A stretch of 64,000 nt of DNA, from assembly GCA_040954595.2 (NCBI GenBank), contig CM082576.2:17918001-17982000 (forward strand). Reading direction: 5' to 3'. Source of the DNA: Balanoglossus misakiensis (Eukaryota > Hemichordata). Position numbers and translations under genes: made by a program. The notes below the pieces were generated by a model that ran no database searches, was not told the DNA's origin, and was given only the letters and a program-made list of their open reading frames with translations. This document shows, piece after piece, positions 22,799-35,334 of this stretch (the stretch's first letter is position 1; every line of letters begins with the position of its first letter).

Positions 22799-24368
22799 GG
22801 CAGGAATGTCCACGTTTTCTGTCCTTGAAGTTGATACCCTCTGAATATTTGGCAAAAGTCAGATTGTCTTGACACTTAAACAAAAGTGCCAATGTTGTAT
22901 GACTGCCTACCAAATATGCTCTCTCTTTCAGTGTTTCAGCTAGCGTGCGGCCTTGTGACATTTGACGCAATAAATGTTGGATTGTCGCAACGGAATAATC
23001 TTCATGGGTCACTGTGATGCATTCTTCCTGAGTGAGCAACAATGTGACTGATTGTCACCCCTATACTTTTGCTTTGCGTCTAACTTTGCTTTCACTGTAA
23101 CTTACTACTCCCTTTCAATTTTTGATAATTTAGTGAACACAACTGAGTGATTTCACACCTTCCACGGCTTGAATCACCCAAGAAGCATTGCAGCTCTGCA
23201 CGCTGTCAAGAGCAGTGTGCTGCCATTTTATTCAGTGAACAAGTTATCTTTAGACAGGCGTCCTATAAATAGCATCAATAGCCTAGTAACACAAGGAATG
23301 CACTGAGCTCGTGCGAGCATTGTAACAACTCAGCTAAACATGACAAAAGATGAAGCAACTTTTGTTGGAGGTCATGTCATGTGTCTGCGCGTCTGCACAG
23401 GCTTATAAAATTAACAGCGGCCTAGGGCCGGTAATAATTGCGAAGGGAAGATAAATTTCATTGCCACCTGCCCTGATTTATGCCTACTTGATAAGGTAAA
23501 CTTTTAATTACTTTGCACTATTTGATTTTGTTTAGAATAGGGTGGGGTATGATTGCAAAAAAATTATTATCAAAGTAATTAATCTGATCCTGAATGTTGA
23601 TCTTTCCCCCCCCAAAAAAAACACAACAACAATACACAATAGCATTTCTTCACCAATGGCAGTTATCATAATTAACACAAAATCTGAGATGTCTTGTCTT
23701 AGGATATGTTCAATTTCTAAAAATTACATAATGTACATTGTAGTAGGATGTAAAAGACAACCGGCACTGAAAACTTGTGAACTTGGCATGGACAGGCAGT
23801 GTTTCATCCAGGACACAGGTGAATTAGGCGTTCTGTTCGGGGAAACAAACAATCAAATAAATAAACAAACAAACAAACAAAAAAGAAACAACAACCACCA
23901 TCATGATAAACAACGCAGTGTCTTGAATTGAACCACCCATTCGCGCGATCGAGCAGCTGACACAAGAAGTGGCTTGTGTCAAAGGTCCCGTCCGTATGCC
24001 AGTAAATTGTCATATAGTGGGAAGGTGTCCAACTCCCACTTGAAAACTGCTCGACACTGTTGAATATTTGCAATTTTTTAGCCTCTAAATGTCTGACATC
24101 TATAAAATTTCTACCCCATTTTAAAACATCAATAAACAGGCTATCATATCAGCATCCATTTATCAGTCTCTTTTACTACTGGTTGTTGCTAGCGCGTAAA
24201 AAATATGACAACATCACAGTTTTTGAGGGGCATAGCAAGTTGTGGGAACATCAGGGTGTTTTATTGTAGCGGACTTCGTAACCCCAGGTCAATTTCAAAT
24301 ACTTTCACTAGTAATAGTATTTCACTAGGCCTACTTTACACTGGATATAAAAACGACATTATATTATA

Positions 24369-24470
24369 TCATGCTACCGTCCGCAATTCTGATTGGACGA
24401 GAGCTCAATCCATCGATGCTAAAATACTCAATAATGCACTGCTGGCAGTGCTAAAACAGGCCCCTGAACT
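24369..24470 (-). repeat. Short repeat shared with the 42.6-49.9 kb duplication
   Basis: On the minus strand it matches 43832-43928 and the corresponding part of the second duplicate (CAGTGCTCTATTGAGTA-like, GGATTGAGCTCTCGTCCAAT, CAGAATTGCGGA). No coding content. Confidence 0.6.
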
Positions 24471-24786
24471 AGCATACGGCAGCCAAAATGTGCGGTTAAA
24501 CCACAGTCGCGCGTGTTTAAACCAAATAAATAAAACAAAAATACTGTTGAATTAACGGACATTTTATTTTGGAACTGCTCTGTGGAAATATTTGTCACTT
24601 TGCCACGCGCGATGCCCGTCTTGTCACTTTTTGTCGTCTGCTTCATGTTTAATGCTCGATCCGGCCGCTCGTGTTTACATTCATCGTCGCCATGTTGGTT
24701 CACGATCGTAATTTCTCTTTCTGACGCCGTTTCGGTAAGAAAATGACACTGATATGCCACAAAAACAATTGTTGATATAATATAAT

Positions 24787-24928
24787 AGCAATAACCCCCA
24801 CCTCAGTCGGGTATACACTCAATTTGGGTACAATTCGCTCTATATAGCACTCGCCTGACGGCTCGTGCTATATGTCTCGAATTGTACCCAAATCTCGTGT
24901 ATACCCGCCTGCGGCGGGGGTTATTGCT
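24787..24928. mobile_element. 142-bp hairpin MITE
   Basis: AGCAATAACCCCC at the left pairs with GGGGGTTATTGCT at the right. Internal blocks GGGTATACAC, TTGGGTACAATTCG and TATATAGCAC each have inverted partners, so nearly the whole element folds back. No TSD assigned. Confidence 0.8.
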
Positions 24929-25001
24929 TAAATATTCTTTCTTAGTAAGTACGATGTGCCAATGTCAGCATACTTGATAAGTAACGGCCGTGGTAAAATT
25001 T

Positions 25002-25154
25002 GTCCAAAAGAAGCTATGATTATGTAAATTTTATGGGAATTAGCCCTGACTCTATGATTTTTCCCAGGGAGAACACTGTCCTGATATATTGTCCCCCGAA
25101 AATGTGATCTGTCCCCCTTTCTAACCTGCTGCGGGTCACAATGTTCCCATGCTT
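25002..25154. repeat. Outer inverted-repeat arm, right
   Basis: Inverted partner of 20521-20673, ending GTCACAATGTTCCCATGCTT. Confidence 0.85.
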
Positions 25155-25383
25155 TCAAAAGCTGGCTGGACTTTGATGTGTCAAACTTCTTTCAACAAAA
25201 GGGAACATGTAGCCAGGTAAAAGACAGCACATATTTTGTAAGAACCGTAGTATAGTTTTTATCAAAAATTTAATGCATTTCTGTTTCAAGGCTGAAGTAG
25301 TGAGAATTAATCCTTGTTCATAGGTTGTCACACTCTTTAAGTACCACTATTTTCATATCCATAGAAAAAAAATCATAAAATGT

Positions 25384-26184
25384 ATGATCTCCAACGATGC
25401 ATCACAGGGAAATTTTTACGACTTTTCTGCTAGTTTTTTTTATGAGACCATTAAAAGGCTTCCTGTCATTATAGGGACTACTCTCATTTGCATGTTGCAT
25501 ATTTGCTGCATTTTTATCACCAAGCTTTTCAAATTCTTCTACGGATGCATTGATATCAGGGGACAACAGTGTTGTTGTTGCAAATCCCATGGTTTAGACC
25601 CCCAAGGCACCGGCTATTCTTTGTTTTTGAATGAAGCTGGTTTTCCCTCTGGGCCCTCTAAGTCAGTTATGCATGTGCAATTCATTGTTAATAACATTGC
25701 CTCTGCTGGATTGACAGTTGCAGGGGTTAATCATAGCACCTCACAAATGATCCACAAGACTGACAAATTGGTTGAAGACGTGGAGAAATTCACGCAAAGT
25801 GAATACTGCTGGGAGCTACATTGAAACACACTGTTGACAGACACATTTCACAATACCATCCAATATGCTATGGCATCAACATTCAATCAGTCACTGTCTG
25901 CATGACTTGTGTACTTTCCATCTTGTTGTAAGAGTTGCTCGATTTGCTTGACATCTCTTGCTTTGGCTGTATTTGCCTGAATGGCAAATCTGCAAATTGT
26001 TTGAAATCTTTTATTTTATCTTTGATTGTAATCATTTATCTTGTTTGAATACTTTTTTTAGCTTTGATGCAATTTTTCTGACCTTTACTTAGTGTTTGTA
26101 GTTGTTTATTCCACAACATTGTTTTTGTTTAAAACCCAAGTTGTGAGTTTTCTCAAGAAGATACGAGTGACAGTTTGAAAAGCG

Positions 26185-26220
<36 letters not shown>
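25384..26220 (+). pseudogene. Possible retrocopy with a 36-A tail, KFTQS...CWEL family
   Basis: A 146-codon frame from ATG at 25384 to 25824 encodes a hydrophobic, Cys-rich N-terminal half (LICMLHICCIFI, QQCCCCKS) and a polar C-terminal half (GLTVAGVNHSTSQ, VEDVEKFTQSEYCWELH). The C-terminal half is conserved at peptide level in the decayed copy at 12930-13300. A pure run of 36 A at 26185-26220 ends the segment with no further coding sequence, as in reverse-transcribed copies, though no AATAAA was seen just upstream. The product is unrecognised; other explanations are an ordinary exon fragment beside a chance poly-A. Confidence 0.3.
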
Positions 26221-26222
<2 letters not shown>

Positions 26223-26657
26223 GACTAGAATACTGGCGTAGCTTGTTCACTCGATTGCTGCAATACAATATATGGATCGGAAATCAAGCAAGTTTTTCAT
26301 GTAACTTTTGTTTCATAACCAAAAAAAAAACTACATTTTGTCTTTCAAGTGCAACCTCCAATGAAAAGTTACAATGAATCGGTAGCAGATCATGCAAATG
26401 CCTGTTGATCTCCGACCTATTTGAAACTCAAGTAAAATGTGTGGACACAAGATTTTGAAGTCCCTGATAAGAAATGTTTACCCACTTATGATAATAAAAA
26501 AAAGGAGCGCCCTAACCATGGCACATGAGAACATGTCTTAAAATTTTTCTCGGGGTGCCTCAAGTAAATTAGATTTTGAAATGTCCTCTGAAATGCCCCA
26601 ACCAGTCTTGGCCCAAACTGCCCCCACCCCTCCTCAGTAATACCCATTTTGATACAC

Positions 26658-26658
26658 C

Positions 26659-26746
<88 letters not shown>

Positions 26747-26996
26747 CGTCCGTCCGTCCGTCCGTCCGTCCGTCCGTCCGTCCGTCCGTCCGTCCGTCCG
26801 TCCGTCCGTCCGTCCGAGCGAGCGAGCGAGCGAGCGAGTGAGTGAGTGAGCGAGTGAGTGAGTGAGTGAGTGAGTGAGTGAGTGTACACATGTATTTGTC
26901 CAAACTTTTGAATAGTTTAGTTAGTTAGTTAGTATATAGTTAGTTAGTTAGTAAGTAAATTAGTTAGTTAGTTAGTTAGTTAGTATAAGTTTAGTA
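26658..26996. repeat. Block-mosaic tetranucleotide array
   Basis: Pure TCTG units (about 26658-26740) change abruptly to TCCG (26741-26816), then AGCG (26817-26836), then mostly AGTG (26837-26884). After a short unique gap come TTAG units (about 26916-26996). Long open frames in it on both strands are artefacts of the repeat. Confidence 0.95.
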
Positions 26997-27189
26997 TTTA
27001 GTTAATTAGGTTTATTAGTTTTGGTAGCATAGGTTTAGTTAGCATACATTTATTTACTTACTTGATTTACTCAGTGTATATATTTATTTATTTTATTTAT
27101 TTAGTTCAATGCAGATGTGTACACTTATTATAAAAAAAATGAAAAAAAATTGTTTTTTAAATGTGTGGTCTTATATCTGCACTGACTGG

Positions 27190-27560
27190 AGGGGTAATAT
27201 GAATTCTGGCTGCCTTAAATAGGATTTCACTTTGTGCTAGGGGGGGGTCAAATCACATTGCATTCTGGGCAAAAAGTCGACACCCACTGTAGTAAGAGAT
27301 AGAAGAAATGATATGTTTACTGTATTTCATGACTTCCTTTGGTCAAACATGTCCGTTTTGTAGTTAGCAACTCATTTTAACTTTTTTCACATTTTGTTAT
27401 TTTTTATGTTAAAAAATTTCAGAATGACCCATCATCACTTTAGCTCATGAACTCCCATTTTTTAAACATGGCCAAAATTGGCCATCTTGAAATTGTGTTG
27501 ACCATATGAGATTTTCATCACTCACTTAGGTAGCTTAAAACCTATTTAAGGTTGGGAGGA
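27190..27560 (+). repeat. Repeat shared with both large duplicates at 52 and 57.7 kb
   Basis: The GGCTGCCTTAAATAGG start, GCATTCTGGGCAAAAAGTC, AAGAGATAGAAGAAATGATA and TTCATGACTTCCTTTGGTCA recur near 52062-52410 and 57732-58080. A dispersed repeat also caught up in the tandem duplication there. Confidence 0.75.
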
Positions 27561-27810
27561 TTGGTTGCTGTAACCGTGGAAGTACTAGAGAGTACCTCCA
27601 TGCTGTAACAAAGCTTTGATTTATTCTGAGGGGCGGAGGCACGAGAAATTGGGGTTAATCAGTCGTGTTAAATGCAGATCTCTCCCAGCAGCAGAACATT
27701 TAATAAGTGTTACCCTCCCTCTATATTAGTCCAAATTTGTATAATGACGTAACCCTCGCATAAAGGGGTGTGTTAAATTTGGATGCAAGTATGCCACCTC
27801 AGCTTGGTCA

Positions 27811-28006
27811 TTATACACATGATGACTGACAATGAGGGCAACAGTGTATTTTGATGACCGAGGGTGCTGCTAGTCACAACTAAAACAGTCTTGTTTTCCC
27901 GAGGGCATAGCCCGAGGGAAAACAGATTGTTTTGGTGTGACTGGCAGTCCCGAGGTCATTAAAAATACACTGTTGCCCGAATATGTCAGCCATCATGTGT
28001 TTTATA
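27811..28006. mobile_element. ~196-bp hairpin MITE
   Basis: TTATACACATGATG pairs with CATCATGTGTTTTATAA, and GGGCAACAGTGTATTTT with AAAATACACTGTTGCCC. The centre is CCCGAGGGCATAGCCCGAGGG. No coding content. Confidence 0.75.
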
Positions 28007-28119
28007 ACACACCAAACCGATCGAACTGATGCCCAAGGCAACAGTTCGAAATGACTAAGGTCACGTGACGTCGTATTGACGAATCACGATCGAGGGTTCG
28101 CTGCATGGTGTGTTATAAA
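28001..28119. mobile_element. 119-bp segment with 14-bp inverted ends
   Basis: TTTATAACACACCA at the left and TGGTGTGTTATAAA at the right are exact inverted repeats. It overlaps the end of the hairpin before it, so the two may be parts of one composite element. Confidence 0.65.
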
Positions 28120-28960
28120 TCAAACTGTACCCACAGTGCTTCAATGTGACCCTCTCTCTAGTCCTCATTTGTATAATGTGCGTCTACCACAAAGGACCAT
28201 GTTAAGTTTCCACCTTCTTGGTCCCATAAAATCTATCCAAATAAACAAGGTTGTTTATGGTTTACCAACATCAAGAATCAGGAATACAGAGGTAATTGAC
28301 CAAACAATACAATTCGGACTTAAATCATAATTGTATAATTATAAAATTCTGAGTTCTCACTAAGCAGGCGCCGGGCCATCAAGACATCTGGTCAGCTACT
28401 TTGCAGAACAGGTCACCTATTCTTTCTCTATCAACAGTACCAGAGAATAGCACCATGGCATTCTATGTTTAAGTTTGTCAATCAACCAACCAAGTGAAAA
28501 ACAAGATCCTAATTCAACCGTTGCCATTGCAAATAAACTTCAACATTTGAAATCAATGTCAGAGCAATTAATGTTGTAAAGTTAAAGGTCTGATGAACCA
28601 TTATTGCCTTTGAACATCACCACATTATGACTCTGTGAGATGATCAATGCAGGACTGTGGCGGCTGGCAACTTAGTATAGGTTGCAAGATCAAAAATGTT
28701 TAGTTCTACTTGTTCTAGTGTTTGTTAAATATACCATAATTTTCAGTGATACCCTTGAAAAAATAAGCTCAATGTCTCTTCTTTACATCTACATGATTTG
28801 ATGAGAATTGACTAATGTTTACAACAAAAACAACTTTTGTATTGTATTGTACTAAAAAGAATAATCTTATTCTGGCTCAATAGTAAATTTTAAAAATAAC
28901 AGTGTAAAACGAGGCAGAAACACAACAAAATCACGTCACCACAAAAAGGACAAAAACATT
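28120..28960. other. No recognisable gene
   Basis: AT-rich sequence between a MITE and a retrotransposon remnant. An 84-codon plus frame overlapping 28076-28330 has no support. Confidence 0.45.
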
Positions 28961-28967
28961 ATACATA

Positions 28968-30560
28968 TCAGGGATTAACTTTCCTGATGGCCATTGGCAC
29001 AAAGCTGTTGCTGAACCTCAGCTTAGACCACTTAAGGCAACGACGTCTATGACTTGAGGGTAACATTTCAAAGGAGAAATACAATGGATGGTTTACATCA
29101 GCAGTGATTGCACAAGCTCTGAGAGAACCGGTGTGGATCTCCCAAAAGATGCTTGTTGCTTTTAACAATGGAAAGCAATAACACACATTGCAGTAAGTCC
29201 AGAGTGGTTCAACAACACTCCAGTACAACAAAAGTAGCAGATGTGAATTAACATGAAAGGAACACAACCTCTTGAGCATGTGCAATCTTTGCTGTCATTT
29301 CTTTTGAATAGCTGTTGTGTGCTGACTTAAGGAGTGTTAATTGTTAAGAATATCACCAAGATACTTAAAAAAGACCACCTGTTCATTGGGTTCACCATCA
29401 ATACAAATTGGGACATTTGGTCCTGATACCCGACGAAAGTTAACGTTAAGTTCTTTTGTCTTTGAAACATTAAGCTGTAGAAAATTTGAATTACAGCTAT
29501 TAGAATAATACTTTACCAAGTTTACATATTCCGTTTCTGAGTTTGTGTCATTTAAAAGAACAAGTACAGCTGCACTATCAGAGAATTGGAAAGAAATGAA
29601 CTAGTTGAACAATTACTCTGGCAATCATTTGTATAGAAAATGAACGAAAATGGGCTAAGCCTGAAGACACAGCCTTGGGGCACTGGTGTTGGTGAAGACC
29701 ACAGTAGATAGGCCTCCCCTACTCTCTCACAATGTGGTCTGTCAGTTAGGAAGTTATAAACCCAATAAACTATTGCAGGTGCATGGTGCACCTACCTGCA
29801 ATGATATGTCTATGATAATGTGACGCTAAGTGGTGTTGAAAGAAGAACTGAAGTTGATGAATATAATCCTGGCATAGTGCCCCGCTTTATCAAGGTGTTT
29901 TAACAATTTATGAAGGAGACAAGCAGCTGCGTCATCCGTACCTTTAGGATCTACTTTTGACTGAACATAGGGGAGTAGATGAGACAATATCAAACATTTC
30001 ATTATGAAGGATGTTGCTTTAGCTCTGAAGAAAAAGTAATTTTAGGAACTGGGAAAATTTTTGAAGTCCTCCAAATTTTGGGTTTAGTGCCTGTATCAAT
30101 AGAGCGCTGAAAGAAATTCTGAAACAAGGCCTCTAGTCCATCCACGCACGCCTTCAGAACACTGCCAGTTATACCATCTGGGCCAGGGGCTGTCCAAGGT
30201 TTCATATATGGTACTTGAGTTGTCGTACTACATCACCCACAGTGATGACTACATCATTCTGGCATGGGGGTGGACAGGAGGACAGCCTCCTGTCACACTC
30301 CTCAGAGAAATCTTGCTTGTCAAAACCTTGTATAAAATATGTTAATATCAGAAGCCAATGATTGTGAATCTGAAGGAGATAAAACTCGTTGTACACTGAT
30401 TTGACCAGACATCTTTTTTCAAATACTGAAAAGCTTTCCTCATTGGGCGCATGATTTCATGACACAATAGACAATAAGGTACAGTTGTGTTTGTGGGTGC
30501 TCCATAAGGCATTCGTTTTGAGACTAAGTGATAGCTCTGATCCTGCCCACCCAGCACTCG
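28968..30560 (-). pseudogene. Dead CR1/L2-like non-LTR retrotransposon ORF2 fragment
   Basis: Reading on the minus strand from 30560: a pre-RT segment (FDKQDFSEECDRRLSS), the finger motif KPWTAPGPDGITGSVLKAC, then ALFQNFFQRSIDTGT and KIFPVPK. After a break comes the palm region VYNFLTDRPHCERVG, PQGCVFRLSPFSFIFYTNDC; the expected YADD box is degraded to an FSD-like remnant. Next are QLNVSKTKELNVNFRR, FFKYLGDILNN, and the C-terminal VNHPLYFSFEMLPSSHRR, RFSNSFVPMAI. The order is canonical for the Jockey/CR1/L2 group. Stops, frameshifts and an internal loss between palm blocks make it inactive. No endonuclease domain is present, so it is 5'-truncated. Confidence 0.85.
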
Positions 30561-32394
30561 TGTAAATCAAAACTTAAAGTGTTAAATTTTCCGCTCATGC
30601 AGTGATTGAAATGGCATGGCATTTGACCTTACCCCCCTCCTGCTCCTCTCCCCTTCCTCCCACCATAGTTGTGTCTAGAGCCCTGATGGGGGATAGGTCT
30701 CATTTTATAGCGCACAATAACCGGTAATGTTTTAGGTTGGGTTCACAGCAGAAGTACTGACTCGGCCATAATCAAAACTGTTGTTTTCCCTTACTGTGTT
30801 TTCTTCCTTTGAAAATGATAATCATTGGATCTGTAGAGACTGTTTATTTTCTTCTGTTTAAATCTGAGAAAGATGACTGTAAATTACCCCTTCCAACCTC
30901 ATGCAGTTGTCTGTGGTATCTACATATGTACCTGGTATCTCAAAGTTTTAACAGCTTCAAAACATTTATGCCAACCAGACTGAAACTAATTTTACTTTCC
31001 GAACAATGTTCTTGTCACTGATTCTAATCTAATTACCAGATGGAATACTACACAAATGGGGAGGTCACATAAGAAATCAGATACTGTGCATCTAACTGCA
31101 CAAATACCATTATCGCTGACCACAACTGGGTATCATTGGCAAACATAATCATTTACAAGTACGTACTATGTAATGGATTACCAGCTGTATAATGGAACAC
31201 TCAATCGACAAGAATATAGCTTTATGAAATGTGACCTTCACCTTCTATTATTTTGAAAAAATGCCTCCCCCACAATTGGTCCCCCCCCCATGCATTAGCT
31301 GAACACTCCCTTGATTAGACATGGGTCTAGGTGCCAGTAGAGTGCTGAATAAATTCAGAATGTGTGCAAAGAGACATGTACATCATCTGATCTGCTTGGC
31401 CTCTATGTACTTGTATATGTTAACGTCCAAACAAACCGATCCTTGTAGGCCAATCAAAGCACACCGTGGGGTTAGATTGTAAGCAGTCTAACTGCACAAA
31501 TACATTTTGCAAGCAAGCCTGTTTTAATTTATGCCACATAACAAAATCCCTACCTTCAATAGTTTTAAGTGAGTGTATTCTGGTACAGTGCAGTGTTTCC
31601 TTGTAATGTTTCAAACCTGCGCACACATAAACAGTAGCTAAAAATAAACAGTATTCTGGTACATGAAAGCTCATTCAGTGCAATGATTCCATTGCTCATC
31701 TGAGCTTCAGAAAACTTTGGGTACAACACTGTCCACTAGCAGTGTTACATCTGAAAATAGAAAGTCGGTTTGTATTTACAAGATTCAAAATGTACTCCAC
31801 TACTCAACTCCTATAGTAAAAAATTTGGCACACAAGCCAATTTGAGAAATCTCCAACACAATAAATGGGACAGTAACAGGAGTTGCATGAAAGCTTGGCC
31901 ACTCACAGAAAAATAACAGAACTTAATATCACATTAAGGCCCCATGAGCTGCAACTCAATAAAAATTTGTCACGCTTTCAATCTCTCCAAAAATCTTGGA
32001 AAGGCTTTTAATTCTGTCAGCTGGAAAGTAAATAAATATGAAGGTTTTTTTGTGAGTGAATTTTGTAAAAAAACTTGGATGTCCAGAAACTGCCTCCAAT
32101 GTGTGTTCGTTTTTTTACCTGGCAGTGTGTTAAAAATTCACAGTATCCAGATTTTCTAACATACCACTATTTGACTTTCTTGAGGTATTAATAGCAATAT
32201 GCGCATACTACAGTAGTTATCTACTCTTGCAATAGACAGTTGAAGAAATGGGTGTGGCACCTTTTTATTCTTTATTGTACATACCGGTATTTACATAGCC
32301 ACAATCGAGTTTACTGATTTGTTTGTGTACACCGACCAGTAAACTTTAACTTAATTGGACCATTCAAAAGTAAAATCATGAAATTTTTTTAATA
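30561..32394. other. No recognisable gene; one short dispersed-repeat fragment
   Basis: A fragment starting near 31934 (CCCATGAGCTGCAACTCAAT) belongs to the GAGCTGCAACT family. Open frames up to 84 codons show no domain. Confidence 0.45.
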
Positions 32395-32700
32395 CCAGAT
32401 TCACACAGGGCAAAATTCAAAATGTTTGAGAGACACTACTTGCCTATGGTAAATACAGAGGATTAATCCTTTGATTCGCCTCTTGTCCACATACAACATT
32501 TATGTATAGGCACTATGGCTTGGCCCCATAGACAATGGGTTGTTTAGAGGTATTAATCCTTACACCGGCGCAGGTCGTCAAAGACGTCTCGAATCTGAGA
32601 CGTTTCAGCACCACTTGAACTGGTAACAAATAATTATTTATGCAAGTATTTGATCTGAGACATTTTAGAAACGTATTAATGGTCCCTGTGTAACCCCCAT
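32395..32700 (+). repeat. Repeat shared with 12930-13105
   Basis: The shared order is CACACAGGGC/CACACTGGTA, GAGACACTA-TTGCCTATG, GAGGATTAATCCTTTGA, TTTATGTATAGGC and GGCCCCATAGACAATG. Here TCACACAGGG near the left and CCCTGTGTAA near 32690 form short inverted ends, suggesting a small non-autonomous transposon. Confidence 0.55.
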
Positions 32701-35330
32701 ATAAAATTGTGCTTAATTAAATTGGCAGTTTAATCAGTAATGCCCTGACAGTGGATCTGACTATAGAGAAAATTTCCATGTATCATTGTCATGGATTTCT
32801 GGTGGAGTGACCATGAGATAGGCAATAGACCTGTTATGCATGAATGGATCACCAATTATGTATGAGGTGCATGTATATTTGATTTCAAGAAAAGAGTTTA
32901 AATGAATTTTGGACATTCCATGCCATATCACACTGTTCACTGGCATGGACTAACAGAGTATGGGAGGGGGGGGGGGGGCATTTCTTGAGCATAAATTGCA
33001 CAATCTAAAGGAGAGAGGTGGGGAAAAGATTCCTCCATACACCTGAACATTTTTTTTAATTAATTCTTTGCTTTGGCTAGATCATCAATGCATTGCATTT
33101 TGTTGCCATGCTATAGCAACCACCTGGCAATGAAAAATCACATACAACCACCTGCCAAATGCCAAATCCTTGAATTTTATAATCGTGAAAATAAATTTCA
33201 TCAACCATAAGACCAAACTGCACTAATACCGTGTACAAAAACATGAAAATGTTGATGATGGATCCAACTTGTGTGAGTTTCAGTGCTCATTCATAGTTCA
33301 CTGTTGAGGTACCCGATCATTGTAACAATGTCATGAGATGCAGCATGAAAGAGGACATCAACAAAATGAATATAACTATGAGTAGAAAGGATGCCATCCC
33401 CCCCCCCCCCACTTCAGTGTTTATATGAATCCTTCCATATTCATGACACAACCATTCTGGTCAGTTTTAATTATAGCAATCATATCCAGAAACTACTTGC
33501 TTGCAAAGTTTTCTGCCCAAGGTTTTAAAAAGCTAGGTCCTGTACGTGCATGTACAACTCATTCAAAATAACATCACCATTGCATGATAGAACAGCCATA
33601 CACAAATTCGTTAATACAAATGTAGATGCACACCTGCAGTATGATTACAACCACACATGTACTCACTTTATCTACAGGTATATACATTTATGATCATTAT
33701 ATACAATTAATAGATGTTTGCTTCCCAAATTTACAGACAAAACATTTCAATTTCTTAATTAAAAGCCAATAAATTCTGTACCTGCCAATAACCTCTGTTC
33801 CATTTCAATATCTACATGAATAAGAGCATAAAAAAGGTTAACATTAGGTGAATCTTGAATTTGAAGGAAGATATTGAGATCTGGGAATGTATTGTATAGA
33901 CTTCAAATGAGCAGAAGTCAGTCTCAAAGTTTTAAAAGATTTATTACACTGTCAAAGACTGAGTCCATAACAAAGAAATGTGGGCGGGGTTTCTTGAATG
34001 AGAGGGCTCTTGGCAAGTTTGGGGTGGGGCTATGGAATATCCTCCCGCTGTCTGAGGATGACAGTTTTGACAATGTTTTGGTTTGGTCCTTAACTACAAG
34101 AATAAATTTCATGTATCTTGTTTTGTAAATAAAAGGATTGTTGCTAACCTCATCTGTTGGTGCCAACAGTTCTCTGAATCATGACTAGCATTTCATGACA
34201 TAAGAACAACAACTAAGCGGATACTACAAAACAACAACTGCACTGTGACTTCAAACAATCAATCAATCAAGCCTCTGCACACCTCTGAATAGTGAAACAT
34301 TAAAAGGTAGGAGACAGCCAGCCAATATGCATTGCATGGTTATTATATTCCGTAGCCTTATACATAACATTTTGAGAAAACATACAATTCATTCTGTACG
34401 TACTGGAACATGTTGTATGCTCTGAAATCAACACAGAATGTCGGACCCCTGCCATTTCAAGGCGCATGATCAGGCCCAGTTACAGAGTTAATTTATCTAA
34501 AATCTCCACATGCAGTTTTAAATTTTAATGGTTTGCCTTTTGCTAATAGAGCAGTGAAATTGATAACATAGAGATATCTACCATAGATGGCCACTATTTG
34601 TCAATACCGGTACTGGTATCTTGTTTGACTAAACTTTTGTTGCCCTTTCCTGATCAACTGGGCTATGTTGCCAAAATGTTGGAGAATTTGTGTGCTTCTT
34701 TAACACAGGATCCCACGTGTACAGTGAGCACATTATGCAACTTCTGGATCTATACAAGCCCCAAATATAATGTCATTGAAGCCCTAAGACTAGGAGCTGC
34801 CACTTGTTGCATTATTTTCATGATTTGACTTCCAACATAGATTGGTCCATCTAAATAAGCTTACTGATAGGCATACATGAATATGTTACCGACGCCCGAT
34901 TGTGGCTGTATGTTGCAATTTGAACAAGTGATATATTAAATAGGTGCCACACCTGTTAAATCAGCCTCTATAAAAAGAGTTCACAACTATTTTGGTACGC
35001 ATCGCCAAGAGTTAATAACCAGAATCAAATGCAAATACAAGTAATGTGGATTAATGATGAAGATTTTATATAAAAGGTAGAAGATTTGATTTTTGGAAAA
35101 ATGTGAAATTTGGCATTTCATGAGGCTTTCAGGGAATAGTAGTACCTGAAGACTGGTGTTGTCACCATAGTACATGCATTGACCAGCAGAATGTTGCTAT
35201 AATTCCCAATGATTTGGCCAAAACTGGTTCCCTCTTAAATACTAGAAGGAAGGTACCAGTATGCATGTTCCTTGGTTGGTTAAATAAATTTTGATCAAAA
35301 TTATGGTAATATGTGCCTTAAAGTCAGATT
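32701..35330. other. No convincing gene
   Basis: A plus frame at 33874-34128 (containing FITLSKTES, LGKFGVGLWNILPLS) faintly resembles the ...GVRLWNSLPL... tail of some non-LTR retrotransposon ORFs and is followed by TTGTAAATAAAAG, but it is too short to assign. Poly-G (32955) and poly-C (33400) runs and otherwise AT-rich sequence fill the rest. Confidence 0.35.
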
Positions 35331-35334
35331 TTAA

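Larger units (their letters stand above)
21527..23620. mobile_element. Foldback-type element: inverted arms around a 531-bp core
   Basis: Inner arms 21902-22398 and 22930-23421 are inverted copies of about 495 bp. Further out, GATCAACATTCAGGATTAGA (about 21545) pairs with its complement near 23585, each next to a poly-G/poly-C tract. Between the outer and inner pieces the left arm holds a dispersed-repeat insertion (21566-21900) and the right arm a different ~150 bp. No transposase is visible. Either a foldback transposon or an old inverted duplication. Confidence 0.75.

Noticed and set aside
26569-26903. Open frames encoding TDGR, TDRQ, SLTH or SVCL repeats
   Set aside because: Pure tetranucleotide arrays are open in several frames on both strands; not genes.
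33874-34128. Plus frame resembling a retrotransposon ORF tail (LWNILPLS)
   Set aside because: Too short and without accompanying RT blocks; kept only as a comment.
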